DNA of 64,000 nt from contig NW_025954973.1 in NCBI RefSeq assembly GCF_022376445.1, positions 372,001 to 436,000 on the forward strand, written 5' to 3'. The DNA comes from Fomitopsis serialis (taxonomy: Eukaryota > Basidiomycota > Agaricomycetes > Polyporales > Fomitopsidaceae). The translations under genes were made by a program, and so were the position numbers. This document shows, piece by piece, positions 23,023-35,109 of the stretch. The notes beneath the pieces were generated by a model. That model made no database searches. It saw only the letters and a program-made list of their open reading frames with translations, and was not told the DNA's origin. Within the stretch, counting starts at the first letter, position 1; every line of letters starts with the position of its first letter.

Positions 23023-23419
23023 GCGCGTAGCGTGTCCCGGGTCCCGCCGGAGGTTCTTGACTGTGGACACAACGCGCCGGACGTTGCAGAACGAAGAACG
23101 TCTGGAATCCTACGTGAAATCACTGGCTTCAAATCATGAAGTACTGACATTTGTGGGATAAACAAGTATGCAACGCACTATTCAATAGCGATGCAAGTCG
23201 CAGGCTGGGATCGAAGCCTTGAAGTGCGCTTTGATCTGACCGGTACGTTTAAGTACGATATCATCGACAACTCACGATCGCTGTCCACAATTTTACAGCA
23301 CAGGCTACCAGTGACAAGTATGATGAGTCTACTATCATACACAGGTGGACCAACGAGTTGGACATGATGCTGATGCATTCAGGTCATGGACGTATAATGT
23401 CAGGTACATGTCATCGTAA

Positions 23420-23480
23420 GGCATCTCGCACGCGGGCGAGTATGGCGGCCGGCATGTCCTCAACGGTCTGTTCGAGGTGC
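23420..23480 (+). pseudogene. Relic of hydroxy-acid oxidase C-terminal exon
   Basis: The plus strand reads GISHAGEYGGRHVLNGLFEV in one frame, matching GMSHEGEYGCRHVIKSLLAV in the oxidase gene at 17.2-19.0 kb, and ends at a donor-like GTGCGT at the same exon border. No other part of the gene is recognisable within several hundred bases on either side. Confidence 0.65.
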
Positions 23481-23484
23481 GTCT

Positions 23485-24465
23485 TTCCATGATTCGCTCG
23501 TCTTCGTCTTTTGTGTTGATCCTCAAAGTACACTCTGAATGGGGTGCCGCTTTGAGCTGTGCACGTGGCGAGGACACTGTTGGACGGTAATTCATAACAG
23601 ACCCGTCTGACCCTTATTTCTGGAGTTCTGTGAGGTTGTCATTGTACGTGCCACATATGCTTGACTGCGAGGTCTGCTGCTCAATTCAATCCGCCATGCC
23701 GGGGAAACGCTAAAGCCGCATGCCTGTCCAGACGATCCACATTGGCGTAAGCATCGAACGATATGCAATTGCCTACGAACCTGCTGATCAAAATGAATCG
23801 CAGGAATGCGTGTGGTGTTAGCACGGCCCTTGGGCTAAGAGCATCCGGGGTAAACAACGGGATCATTCCAATATAGGTAATTCAACTCGAGATTGCGCAG
23901 TTGCACATAGGATGTGACCTTAAGGTATGGGTCATATCTAGTGAACATTCACCTTTGTTTGTGCGTTTTTACGTACTCAGTTTTTACTGCACAGGGTATC
24001 GGACCTCTCAAGATGAACGGAGACTTCTACGGATCAGTCTTGCCAATGGTTTAATGCAATCGACGGTGGCGCCTCGTGTTGTTCACTGGTATAGGCTGGG
24101 GTCCTGTGGTCAGGAAGTCCACATACGGTGGATAGCTGACAGCAGGAGCCGCTTTTCCTCCCATTCACTCCGTTGGTATTGGCGGGGATTGACTCACACT
24201 ATTCCCTATACTGCCTCGTCTGCAGAGCCGAAATTTAAATTCACACGGCTGCGAAAGGATGTCTTTCATGTACGGCGAGTTGACATGGACACGACAGTTG
24301 CATTTGATATATTGGGTGAGTGGGGAGAGTGGTGTGTGTTTGCTGCACGACTCTCACCGGGTCACCGTCAGCGGCAAACGTCGACATTACTTCAAACTCA
24401 AGTCTCAAGATGCTCCATCTTGGGTTATACGTCCGTAACATCACCCCATCCGATGCACAGGTCCC
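23485..24465. other. No intact gene recognised
   Basis: Short open frames occur on both strands. Between about 24,000 and 24,465 the plus strand may hold upstream parts of the F-box-like fragment that follows, but frames break repeatedly and no F-box motif was seen. Confidence 0.4.
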
Positions 24466-24468
24466 TGC

Positions 24469-24882
24469 ATGTACCTGGCTACACCTAGTACTATTGACGG
24501 CCACAAGCAAGAAGCTTACACAGATCCTACTTACTCCAGCGTACGTGGAGTACAAGAGGAACCGTCGATTACCACTTCCAAGTTACTCGGCATTGTTGCC
24601 GCATTCCTCAGCGAGCCAATCTGCCTGGAGATAGATCGCCTGCTGTGTCGCCCCGAGTTCTCCACTCTGAAAACACTGCGGATCGGCCTGTTGTGTGCCC
24701 GTAACGGGGTCGTGCTGGACGCCCAGCATTGGGACGCCTTGTTATCCTCTCGATTCCCACAGTTGAGGGCACGCGGAATTCTATGGTGCGTGTGTGATTG
24801 CAAAGCTGAACTACCGAAGATGACGTTCCTCATACTATTTGGCAGCACGCTTGTGACAGTGCATATGCATAGCAGATCTTAG
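24469..24882 (+). pseudogene. C-terminal fragment resembling a basidiomycete F-box/LRR-type protein
   Basis: An open frame of about 137 codons includes IDRLLCRPEFSTLKTLRIGL and WDALLSSRFPQLRARGILW, and ends TVHMHSRS. The pattern of a strand, 'L..PRF..L..L', and a final 'FP.L..RGIL' resembles the last repeats of many agaricomycete F-box-like proteins. No F-box or start could be found upstream, so it is probably a fragment. The assignment rests on overall resemblance only. Confidence 0.35.
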
Positions 24883-25088
24883 CACACGAATGTCTCAGTT
24901 TCGACGCCCAGTATTGCTCGTATACAAATAAAAAGGTTGCGCAGTTGGTCAGTATGTATGTCACATATCTGAGTAAGTACTGTAGAAGTAACGTATGAAG
25001 TCCGTGGAGTGGGTATGTTTCTACCTCGGTAATTTACCAATAAATGAACAAGAATTCGCTCTCGAAGTGCCGTCTGCCCTTTCATTAT

Positions 25089-27348
25089 TCACTGCTCTGA
25101 GCTCGTGCTTAATTGCTCCAACTTGGCACTCCACTCTACGACCTTCGGGTGTGCCTTTACCTGAGCATGCCATGAGCCTGAAACTCGCTGAAGCCGAGTA
25201 TGATCCCATGTGCGCACCTTCCTAGCGTCAAACCCGACTACTTGTAGGCCGTCGAGGGTAGCTGCGCGGGAGAGCGCGACGTAGCTCTGACCTGCGCGAA
25301 TTCAGCCTTAGACCCTACATGGGCCACGCCTACGCACCTTTCTCAAAAACCCGAGCAAGGTCAATCTTGACGCGTTCAATGGTCTGTCCTTGGCTCTTAT
25401 GTATGGACATAGCCCATGCCAGGACGAGAGGGACCTGTACATCCTCAGCACCTGACAAGTATCTAAAGTATCTAATCTGTCCATGGCAAAACCTACCTGC
25501 ACACGCCGCGCAAGCAGCTTCCCCTCGTTATCTTCCACCCGAAACTCCTCGCGGCCCAACAGGACGATCTCCGTGCCATGCGCCGTTCTGAATTCCACAA
25601 GGGGGAATAGCTCCTCGTCCTTCGCTACACTCTTCGATTTCACGTCTTTCTTCTCCTCGTCTACGTTCTCCTTCCCCGGTGCACCCAGCGCCGTCGGTGT
25701 CCGCCCGTCCGCGCCTACCTGTACGTTCCGCACGAGGCCGCCTCCGTTCTTGCTGCTCGACTCCTGCGACGTTGATTTCGGCTTGGCGCCTTGGCTCTCG
25801 GGCGCGCTCGCGGAGGCGTTGCACACGCTGACGCCGAAGAAGCCAAGCACGCGCCCGACGCAGCCATTCACCAGTCGCTCGTCCACGTTCTTGACGAGCA
25901 TGACCTGCGCGTCTGGCTTGAGCACCAGCCGGGCGGGTGCGACCATCTGCTCCAGGATCCTCGAGTTGCTCCCCGAGTCGCGCGCGGCGTACTCCCGCGT
26001 CGACCCGGGCAGCTTCGCCAGTCTGCCGTTGTTCGAGGTCTCGACTTGCGACCGGAGCGGGTACAGCTCTGTCGGCAGGAGCCCGCTGGGCAGCGGCGTG
26101 AGTGGCCGGGAGAGCGAGGAGAACGTGCGTTGCGCCGAGTGGGAGATTGTTCCTCTTCGGAGTTCGTTCAGTAGCTCGACGAAATCTAAAGACAACTCAT
26201 CAGCTATCGCAGGGGGTGACAGACAGAATGCGACGGACTGCTCTCTTTCTGCCGGTACACTTGAGTCAGGGTGACAATGTGATCGACGCAGCGTTGCCAA
26301 GCCTCGCACTCAAAAGCGAAGAAGGGTTCCTTGTTTGACTTTGTGACTGGCGGTAGCTGGAAGAAGTCGCCAGTGATGACGAGCTATTATGGGATGAAGC
26401 TTCAGGAAGGCAGATACCAGCGTATGCTTTGACGAACCTGAATACCCCCGAATGGTTTGTCTGTCTTCCTCCGCAGCCTGTCAGCAAGGGAAGTGAGCAG
26501 CTCGAATAGCTCTCCATCCACCATAGAGACTACAGACAATGGGTGAGACGAAAACAGAACCGGCACGGGCGCGCACTCACTTTCATCGACGACGAGCACC
26601 TTGGTCGTCTTCCAGCGCTGAAAAGCTGGTTTGCAGGTCTTGATACAGCTAATTTGCCTCTCGATGTTAGTCATGCCAGGCGTAACAGCGCCCCACGAGT
26701 GGATTGTCATCCCTGTATGCGTAGGCCGGTCAGTGCCAATGCACGCCGCCACTCACACAACTTTCACGGATGGGCACGTACCTCCGATGTTCGAAGCAGC
26801 CATACCCGTGCTCGCAGTGACGGAGACGACCTCCGGCTTCTTCGCGTGCTTTCTGCGCAGAGCGGATATGATGGCCCTCAGGAGCAAACTCTTCCCAGTG
26901 CCTGACGTGTCCGACGTGAGGGTCAATGTGTAGAGTTACAATAAAGTGCTTACCAGCTGCACCAGTGAAGAAGACGTTCTTTCCCTCGTCTACGACCATC
27001 CGGAGAACCTTCCTCTGTTCGTCATTCAGCGCCACAGAGTCTCGGGCACCAGCATCTGGGTCGCCCTTCGAGCTGCTCGACACGGGAACCTATCAAGCAT
27101 TACTCATGCATTAATGAATCCATCCGAGGTAAAATGGGGAGGGGGGGACTAACCTGCGGGGAGAAGAAACTGTCGAGCGTCGTGCGTGGCCGTTTAACAT
27201 CCTTCGTCGACGCATCATTGGGTATGTCCCCTGTTGACTTCCGTTTTCTTGCAGTGGTCGTTGATGCAGACGAGGCCGTGGATTTTCGAGCCATCCCGTC
27301 GCTATCCTCACTCGTGGCGGTCGGATGGCAAAGTTGTGGCAAAGACAA
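25089..27348 (-). CDS. PIF1: ATP-dependent DNA helicase Pif1
   Basis: 5'-3' DNA helicase acting on telomeres, G-quadruplexes and mitochondrial DNA. Nine or so exons join in frame without shifts. The N-terminus (MARKSTASS from 27294, or MSLPQLCH from 27348) has a PCNA-interaction-like TLDSFFSP. Then: [20 protein letters not shown] (Q-motif), [13 protein letters not shown] (Walker A), [14 protein letters not shown] (motif Ia), [25 protein letters not shown] (Walker B), [13 protein letters not shown] (motif III), VYRQ (motif IV region), [18 protein letters not shown], a low-complexity insert of about 90 residues rich in Ser, Gly and Lys, then [15 protein letters not shown] (motif V) and [16 protein letters not shown] (motif VI). 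It ends near 25089 after a short helical tail. The promoter overlaps sequence shared with the BTB gene family and contains ACGCGT and CACGTG boxes. Confidence 0.94.
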
Positions 27349-27354
27349 CTTGGA

Positions 27355-27495
27355 TAGGCGGACGGCGCGTCGTGCGACCCGGCCGACGCGTCAGTCACGT
27401 GGTGATATGTGTGGCCCCTGTCACTTCCAGAAATGGAAAGTACTCAACGTATGCCAGTGCTTGCATCGCTCAGGCTGCAGACTCCCGGGCCGATC
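27355..27495. promoter_or_regulatory. PIF1 upstream region derived from the BTB-family promoter; MCB and E-box
   Basis: This segment matches the region upstream of the intact BTB gene (33,300-33,430): GACGCGTCAGTCACGTGGTGA is shared, followed by a diverged GGAAAGTACTCAAC and a CTCAGGCYGC block. The ACGCGT box at 27386-27391 is the MluI cell-cycle (MCB) consensus; CACGTG at 27396-27401 is an E-box. It lies directly upstream of PIF1 on the opposite strand and next to the 3' end of the BTB pseudogene. Confidence 0.6.
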
Positions 27496-27599
27496 TGCAG
27501 CTGCAGCCAGGCGGTCTCAATTCAACTGCATGGGATAAATTGCCAATACGAGGCGATACCATCTATTGAATATCACAGTACTTACATGTCCGACTCTCT

Positions 27600-29070
27600 T
27601 CTAAATCAGCCCGAAATATGAGGGAAGCTTCGACCAGTCTCCGAATGATGTTGTGTATCCTCGTAATCATCAACTTTGTAGAGCGGTCACTACAGACGCC
27701 AGACCTGGTAAAATGGGTGGAGGTAGATGTTAGGCTCGTTACAAGCAAGCCCCACGTCACAACAGGCTGTAGCGCCGATGCGAACATCTGTCCGTTTTCC
27801 GAGCACACTCTGCCAAGTCCGCCCTGAGTCGTCTCATACTACCCGGCCAGTACCGATCGACATGACCACCCAGAAAGCTGAAGCCATCGTTAGTTCGAGC
27901 CCACGGGCGAACCGCGCGATGTCAGCTCGCGGGAGTGTCTCGAGTGCATGATCACACTCGTCAACCCTGACTTCGGCGCACGTTAGCGCATGGAACAGAG
28001 GGGTCAGGACATCTACGTCGCTGTACCCATCTTCCATGAGCAGTGTGATGAGACGGGCAGGGTGGATGAACGGCGGGACAGCGGTAGGGTTTCCCATAAT
28101 ATTTACCACTGGATCATCCCCGCCAGGAAGCCCGCGAATTCTGGGCACTCGACTGAGACCGTTCCTCCAGCATGACCCTTGCATCATATGCATCCAGATC
28201 GGAAGGCCACCTCTCTTTGATCAGAGTGCAAGCCTCAGCGAGGGTGTGCTCGATGCAAAATCGTGTGGCCATGCGAAAAGTGCTGGGTAGCAATGGGAGT
28301 TCGTCAGCCGCTAATCTCAGGCGATCCACGCGACTGCACGATAGTAGCACCATTCACGTCAGTTCAAAACTGCCCACAATTGGAGGTAGCACTCACCGGT
28401 CGTTGTAAACAATCTTTAACAACGTTTGTACATCCTCCCTTGCATCGTCTAGCGCGATGCAGGGATATCCGTGCAAGACGGCTGGTTTGCGGTTCTCCTG
28501 CACCCTTAGCTCGAGCATCTCGCGGAGGACGAGGGAGTGTTTGGCCAACATTGAGCGATGCGCACAAAACAACATGTGTTCGCAGCTGAGAGTGACGCTG
28601 CCGTCGTCATAGATCTAGAGCGAGGGGTGCTGACCACTAGGTTATCATCGTTATTCCCGGACTAGTTATTATCTTCCGAATTGTCCGGTCGTGGACGTTT
28701 GCAACTTAGCTGGGCTGTGCCCATGGGGGTTAAGAGAGGGAAGAATGCGGGGAAGGATGTACTCCCGGTTGTTGGCCATTGGGCATGTCGGATGCTCGAT
28801 GAATTAGCTCCGTTCCAAAGAGACGGTGGGCTATGAGGGAGAGACGCGATGTATCCGGTAGCTTCTGCTTGATACGTCGCACACGTAGTTTGTGCGGCCT
28901 GAGGGAGTATCGCGGGCAAAGGAGGGCAAAGGAGTCTTCAAGTAAGCGGCCTGAGAGACACAAGGGAGAGCAACTCGCGTATGTAGGAGTGACGGTCGCA
29001 AAGCATTCGACGCGTCGGTCACAGTCATGTGATCAGTGACACGACGCCCGTCGGTTGTCACGGCGGCGAA
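27600..29070 (-). pseudogene. BTB-domain gene, disrupted (copy 2)
   Basis: Full-length but broken relative of the BTB gene at 33.65 kb. Reading right to left: upstream region with ACGCGT at 29,010; an N-terminal remnant (CKRPRPDNSEDNN) ended by an in-frame TAG near 28,665; BTB core with MLFCAHRSMLAKHSLVLREM and REDVQTLLKIVYND; an intron at the same place as in the intact gene; then second-exon parts RVDRLRLAADELPLLPSTF, HTLAEACTLIKERWPSDLDA, NGLSRVPRIRGL and LPRADIARFARGLE. A five-base loss near 28,160 and further shifts break the frame. It is more similar to relic copy 1 than to the intact gene. Confidence 0.82.
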
Positions 29071-29074
29071 ACTC

Positions 29075-29821
29075 ATAATGTATACACTATCAAGTGTCGA
29101 CGACTGAAGCTCTGAATATTGACCTCTCTCCTCATTACCATCGCATCAAGCCTCAAGCTCAGGCCCAGGGTACGGTGCCTCATTTTTTTGGTGGTCGTCA
29201 ATATTGGCAAGCAGCGTCACGGCCGGTCGTGCCACTGGTAGCGAGGCTCAGGCTGTCCGCCGGCGGCGTCGATATACTGTATCGCATACACCTGAGGCGC
29301 TTCGCTGGACGTCACTCACGGGAGCTCACGCGCTGACGGATTGCGTGCGGTATGGTTCTTTCATGGGCATACTCCTCTGCAGCAGAAACCGCGGCCTTCT
29401 GATTTGTGATAGATACCTTGAGACCTTCCTCAACTTACTCTTCTTCTGAGGTCACCGCGCGCACGTTCGCACACAACCGCCATAGCCCGTTTGACGACTG
29501 TCAAACGTTGACGTTCGGAACCCGGATCTTATACACGCTGGTGATCCCCGCTGGCGACTGAGACATCCGAAGGTCCTCGCTGATCACAAGGCGCATACAG
29601 TCATTCTGTCACGGCACAACGTACGTATGGCAGTACTTCTGATGATCCAGCCGCATGACTCGGCACTTACACATGATTGTCTACCTCAGGCTGCGCATCG
29701 TGAGCGTTCCCTGGTTCCTAAAGACCGCGGCGAAGCTAGGGCTCGCAACCCGGATGCATTGAGACGAGGTCTCGTTCGGGCATCCCTGTAACTCGGTTGA
29801 ACCTCTCTAAGCTGTCACAAT
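29075..29821. other. Region between BTB pseudogene and plus-strand GH3, no gene recognised
   Basis: Several stop-bounded short frames on both strands and a small inverted repeat (GTTTGAC/GTCAAAC, near 29,490). It should contain the promoter of the plus-strand GH3 gene. The long hairpin found upstream of the minus-strand GH3 is absent here. Confidence 0.4.
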
Positions 29822-32800
29822 ATGCATTCAACAGTACTCTCCTTGCTCATTGTCACTCTTTCACTCTTTGTCACACTGTCGTTGGGTGACATCCTCCTGC
29901 GCGACGGTGCGGGCTCAACCACGCTCTCCGACAACTCGCCCGAGGCATGGCCAGCACGTACGTACCACAGTTTATGCGTCCCGCGAAAGTAAAATCTTAT
30001 CCGCACTGCCAGCCAACGCGACTGGTGGGAACGCATGGAAAGACGCGTTCTCGCGCGCCCAAGCCTTCGTCGCCCAAATGACGCTCGAGGAGAAGGTCAA
30101 TCTCATCACAGGCCACGATGGTCGTTGTGTCGGTAACACGGGCGCGGTCGAACGACTTGGCGTCCCTGCACTCTGTCTCGAGGACGGGCCCGCCGGGGTG
30201 CGCCCCGTTCTGGGCGTGTCCCAATTCCCCGCGGGGCAGGCTGTTGCCGCGACCTGGGACAGGGATCTGATATATCAACGCGGCCATGCCATGGGACAGG
30301 AATTCTTCGATCAGTGAGCATGTTCCATCGGGGTAGCCATCCGAATGTTGAGTGCTCATATTGTTTCGAAGGGGTGTTAATATTGCGCTGTCTCCCGTCA
30401 CGGGTGGACCTCTCGGACGCAGTCCGCGTGGTGGCCGGTGAGTCGTATCCTTCTCACAAATTGAACTCCGTTGGCCCATATGCCGCCTACGTAGTAACTT
30501 TGAGGGGTTCTTCGATGACGCATATGCCACTGGAGAAGCTGCCTACGCCACCGTCAAAGGCATGCAAGACGCTGGTGTACTTACCACAGCGAAGCACTAC
30601 GTCGGCTATGAGCAAGAGACTTTCCGGTTAGTAGATGAGCTTCATCGCCTCCCTGAGCCGTCTTGAAATTTGTTGCTCAGAAATCCTTACTCGGTGTTGG
30701 ATGTGATTGATCCTATTAACATCCAAGCTCCCATCTCATCGAACATCGACAATAAGGCCCTACATGAGGTACAAGTTGCGAATTGCTTTCTCCGCATGCC
30801 TGAACTCATATCCCGCATAGCTGTACTTGTGGGGGTTCGCTGAAGCAGTCCGCGCCGGTACTGGCTACGTTATGTGGTAGGTGCTGGATTGGCTTCTGCC
30901 TGCGCCACATTGTTTGAGGACGGTTTGAACTTCGCATAGCTCGTACAACGAAGTCAACGAGACACATGCATGTGCCAATGCCTACACCCAGAACAACATC
31001 CTGAAGGGCGAGGTACGTGGGACTACACGCCATAACCCGTACTAGGTTGACCTCGCCCGCATATAGCTTAACTTCCAGGGCGGTATAATGTCAGATTGGG
31101 TATGTCTATCGCGCGATCAATCCTCTTAGTGTCCGCGCCGACAGTGGTCTTTATTCAGGGAGGGGTCTGGAGTGATACAGAGTTCATTAACGGTGGACTC
31201 GATATCGCCATGCCTGGCGTCGCATTCCTCGGAATCTTTGGTCTGTGGTGGGGGGATGGTCTTATTCCGTACGTCGAATCCGGCGTTGTTTCCGAGTCTC
31301 GAGTGGACGATGCAGTACGTCCAAACACTCCCTTTCAAGCTCTCTGGCACCATCCATGATTAACTGACAACCTACTTAGGCCATTCGCCTCCTAACTCCT
31401 TGGATCTTTTCTGGGCAGGCAGACAATCCACCTCCAGCTGTCACCTTCAATGTCGATCCTGTCTACATCACGGACGACGTGTACTGGCGCGACGTCAGGA
31501 AAGTTGAAACAATGGCGCTCATCAGGCAGATCGGCGAGGACTCCGCGACACTACTCAAGAACGTGGACGGCGCGTTCCCCTGCGCGCGCCGAAGGTGCTA
31601 GCGATTATCGGGACGGACGCAGGTGCGAATGAGCTGGGGCGCTGGACGGCGGGGGCGACAACGAGTACCCCACCTGGAATATCAACGGCACGCTCACCCT
31701 GGGTGGAGGCTCGGGTTGGGCGATCCCACCGACCATCGTTACGCCTTACGAGGCGATCAACTATCGTGCCCGCCGGATGAACTCGCAGGTCTACGCGGTG
31801 TTCAACGATACGGCGTACGACGTGATCGCGTATACCGTGGCGGAATCCATGGCGGATGTTGCGATTGTGTTCGTGAGTGCGTACACGATGGAGGGCGTGG
31901 ACCGTGCTACTCTCTATCTGTAGGTCTTCGCAGACGATACCATGTCTTCCAGCTGACTGATTGCGACAGTGACCACGATGAGGAATTACTGATCGAAACC
32001 GTCGCGGCAGTTTGCAACAACACCATCGTGGTCATACAGTACGAGTTTCCGGTATTCTTGACTGGCGTACTGAGATGCTGACTGAGCCCAGCGCCGGCGG
32101 CCCCGTTCTCGTGGAGGCATGGATCGACAATCCCCACGTGACCGCTGTCGTCGCCGCCCACTTCCCTGGTCAAGAATCCGGCGACGCCATCGCTAATGTA
32201 CTGTTCGGCGACGTCTCTCCAAGTGGAAAGTTGCCCTACACGATCGGCCGCTCTCTCGACGACTATCCCCCGAACACAATCTCGGATGATCCGGTCCTCA
32301 ATCCACAAGCCAACTTCACCGAGTCGACGCTGATCGACTACCGCTGGTTCAGTGCGCACAACATCACGCCGCGCTTCGAATTCGGCTACGGCCTGTCGTA
32401 CTCCACGTTTGCTTACAACAATATCTCCGTTCGGAGCGTGTACGAGGCGGACAACAGCACGATCCAGAAGACGAATGAGCCGTTCGAGGACAGCGACGGG
32501 AGCAACAGTCTGTACGATATCATTGCGGAGGTGACGGCGCAGGTGACGAACACAGGGAACGTCACTGCGTCCGAAGCCGCTCAGCTGGTGCGTTCTCGTT
32601 GTGTCTCGCACCATGGTAGCTACTAATCCTCCGAGCGTTCTCCTTGCAGTATGCTACATTCCCAGACAGCCCTGGGATCTGGCTGCGGGGCTTCGACAAG
32701 CTGAAGGCCCTCTCGCCTGGTGAGACACGCACAGCGACATTTGCGCTGCGGCGCAAGGACCTTTCGCTGTGGAGCACAGAGCGCCAGCTCTGGTATATCA

Positions 32801-32932
32801 CCGAGGGGGAAATTCAACTGCAAGTTGGCGCAAGCTCGGCGAAGCTGTATATGGTGTGTTCGTCTCGCATCTCGTTACGCCAATCCTCGCTGAATGCTTC
32901 TGTCTATGAAGACGAGCTCATGGTCAAGTTAA
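29822..32932 (+). CDS. Secreted GH3 beta-glucosidase (two single-base frame breaks)
   Basis: Hydrolyses beta-glucosides such as cellobiose outside the cell. A signal peptide (MHSTVLSLLIVTLSLFVTLS) starts at 29822. At least twelve exons join cleanly; the first are 29822-29957 and 30013-30305, and the last is 32912-32932, coding TSSWSS. Family blocks in order: DGPAGVRPV, GVNIALSPVTGGPLGRSPRG, TTAKHYVGYEQE, MCSYNEVNETHACANAYTQN, MSDWGG (Asp expected as nucleophile), GESDSATLLKN-like GEDSATLLKNVDGA, FPGQESGDAIANVLFGD, PSGKLPYTIG, FEFGYGLSYSTF and the C-terminal FnIII-like LSPGETRTATFAL. Near 31,574 and 31,637 single bases appear to be missing relative to the minus copy (GCG[C]TTCC and CTGGGG[G]C), shifting the frame twice. 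Given similar breaks in housekeeping genes nearby, assembly error is likely and this may be the working copy. Confidence 0.86.
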
Positions 32933-33289
32933 GATAACACCGCTCGTCTGTTACCACTTCGAAAATTCATGTGTTTGTTAGGTCGGACTATGCACTAATA
33001 GTGCAGAAGTAGTGCAGTATGGGAGGACTGATGATGTTTCATTTGGACACTCAGCAGCTAGTCACTCAACCGTGACGCGCCAGTTGCGCTTGACATCATA
33101 CACTAGGAGAGGCCCCCACTTGTCTATGTCTAGGCTACTGTGTCTATTCTCACTGTTGTACAGACAGTTAACGCACGAGCCTAGGGGTCGATTGTCTCGC
33201 ACCTCATCGGATACCGGTGGCAGGCGCACGGTCATGCATGACCATAGCAGATGCATAGCTTACTAGGCGCGGAAGAGGGGTGGATGTAG

Positions 33290-33440
33290 ATGGGTTGTGG
33301 CTACGCGGAAGGAGGACCGGCGCGTCGCGCGACGCGTCAGTCACGTGGTGACACCACTTCCGAAAAAGGAAAGTACTCAACTTATGCATCTCGCTTGTGT
33401 CTCGCCTCTCAGGCCGCTTTGAAGACTCCGTTGCCCTCAT
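33290..33440 (+). promoter_or_regulatory. BTB gene upstream region with MCB and E-box
   Basis: ACGCGT at 33332-33337 and CACGTG at 33342-33347, about 310 bp upstream of the BTB start codon. The ACGCGT box is kept in all four copies of this upstream segment in the window (16,577; 27,386; 29,010 on the minus strand; 33,332), the CACGTG box in two, while the coding parts of three copies have decayed or are absent. Confidence 0.55.
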
Positions 33441-33652
33441 TTCTCGTGCTACACCCCGAGGAACGACGTGTGCAGCGTACTAAGCCAAAGCTACCTGCAT
33501 CCTTGCGACTCTCACTCATAACTCCCTCGGGCGCCAGCAGAGCCGGAGCATCCAACGCGCCAATTCGCTCAGAACTGGGAGGAGGAGGAGGAGCTGGAGG
33601 AAGAGGGGATTCCAATTGAACACTGCGGCCTTCCCCATCTTCTTGCTTCTAT

Positions 33653-34828
33653 ATGTCTTCACAGAACGCAGCACAGTCGAGCCGCAAACGTCCACGACCG
33701 GACGATTTGGACGGCAACACCGATGAGAGCGCGGTAGTCGAGCACCCTTCGCTCTACTACGATGACGGCAATGTCATCCTCAGCTGCGAGAATATGTTAT
33801 TCCGCGCGCATCGCTCGGTTCTGTCCAAGAATTCGCCGGTACTGCGCGAGATGCTCGAGACGAACGGGGAGGAAGACCGCAAGCCAGACGTCTTGCGTGG
33901 GTGTCTCCACATCGCGCTGGACCATACAAAGGAGGACGTAGAAACGTTGCTGAAGATCGTGTACAATGACCTGTGAGTAGTGCTAGTTCACTGCTCGTGG
34001 GTGTTGTGGATCTGATGTGCCTGGTGTGAACTGCCGTGCAGTCGCGTGGATCGCCTCGAATTGGTCGCCGACGAGCTCTCATTGGTGACAAGCATATTTC
34101 GCATGTCCACGAAGTATCGCATCGAGCGCACCCTCACGGAGATCTATACTCTGATCAGAGGGAAGTGGCCTGCCGATCTGGATGCGCATGACGCAAAAAT
34201 TTTACTGGAGCAAAGGAACGGTCTCAGTCGAGTGCCCAGACTTTTCGGACTTATTGGTGGTGGGGGTGGTCCAGCAACAAATGTCCAGGGAGATCCTACC
34301 GCTGGTGCGAAAGCCTCGCCGCTCATCCACCCTGCTCGCATCATCATATTGCTCAGGGAAGACGGGTGCAACGACGTGGAGGTTCTGACACCTCTGTTCT
34401 ATGCATTGACGTGCGCCGAATTCAAGGTCGACGAGTATGACCGTGTATTCGAGGAACTTCCGCGAGCTGACATCGCGCGGTTCGTCCGCGGGCTCGAGCA
34501 GATACGCGATTTCCACAGCAGGGCGGTGCTATCCGTCCCAGCGGTGGACGGTTTCGGCCTTTCGGGCGATCATGTCGGTCAGTGCTTGCCGGGCATGAGA
34601 CTACTCTGGGCAGACTTAGGCAGAGCGTGGTGGGAAGACGGACGAATGTTGGTGTCGTCGCGACAGCCTGTTGAGATGTGGGGACGAATATTGAGATGCA
34701 TCCCCACCCTGTGTACTAGTACCAGATATACCATCTGCGGCGAATGTTCTCCGAAGTTGACAACGAGGATGCACGCCATACAAAAGGGATTGTGGTCGAA
34801 GCTTCCCTCATACTTTGGGCTAATTTAG
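33653..34828 (+). CDS. BTB/POZ-domain protein, intact family member
   Basis: Two exons, 33653-33972 and 34042-34828, with a 69-nt intron, give about 368 residues. The first exon starts MSSQNAAQSSRKRPRPDDLD (nuclear-signal-like) and carries a BTB fold: HPSLYYDDGNVILSCENMLF, RAHRSVLSKNSPVLREML and LHIALDHTKEDVETLLKIVY. The second exon is helical (VADELSLVTSIFRMSTKYRI and onward) with the repeated family blocks PLIHPARIIILL and LPRADIARFVRGLEQ. Agaricomycetes have large families of such BTB proteins of unknown role, possibly adaptors for Cul3 ubiquitin ligases. It lies just downstream of the GH3 gene, and two broken relatives lie at 16.5 and 27.6 kb. Confidence 0.88.
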
Positions 34829-35109
34829 CAGGGACTCTGGACACTTACTCATCTTACTATACTAATGGGCCTTATCACCTTGTCATACTATAGTGATGCT
34901 ACCTACTGCTGCACAACATACCTAATCTACGTTGAGTGCATATCACGTTCCGCTGCCGATGATGGTCGAGGGCCGTGTGCGAAGGGATGTAAGTAACTAA
35001 CGATATCGATTCAGGCTGACTGTGAGTTGACATCTGCTGCACAGATGACCAACAGGTCCCACTCGAGCGTGCCAACGTTCTCCCGAGGCGACTACAGCGA
35101 CTACATTAC

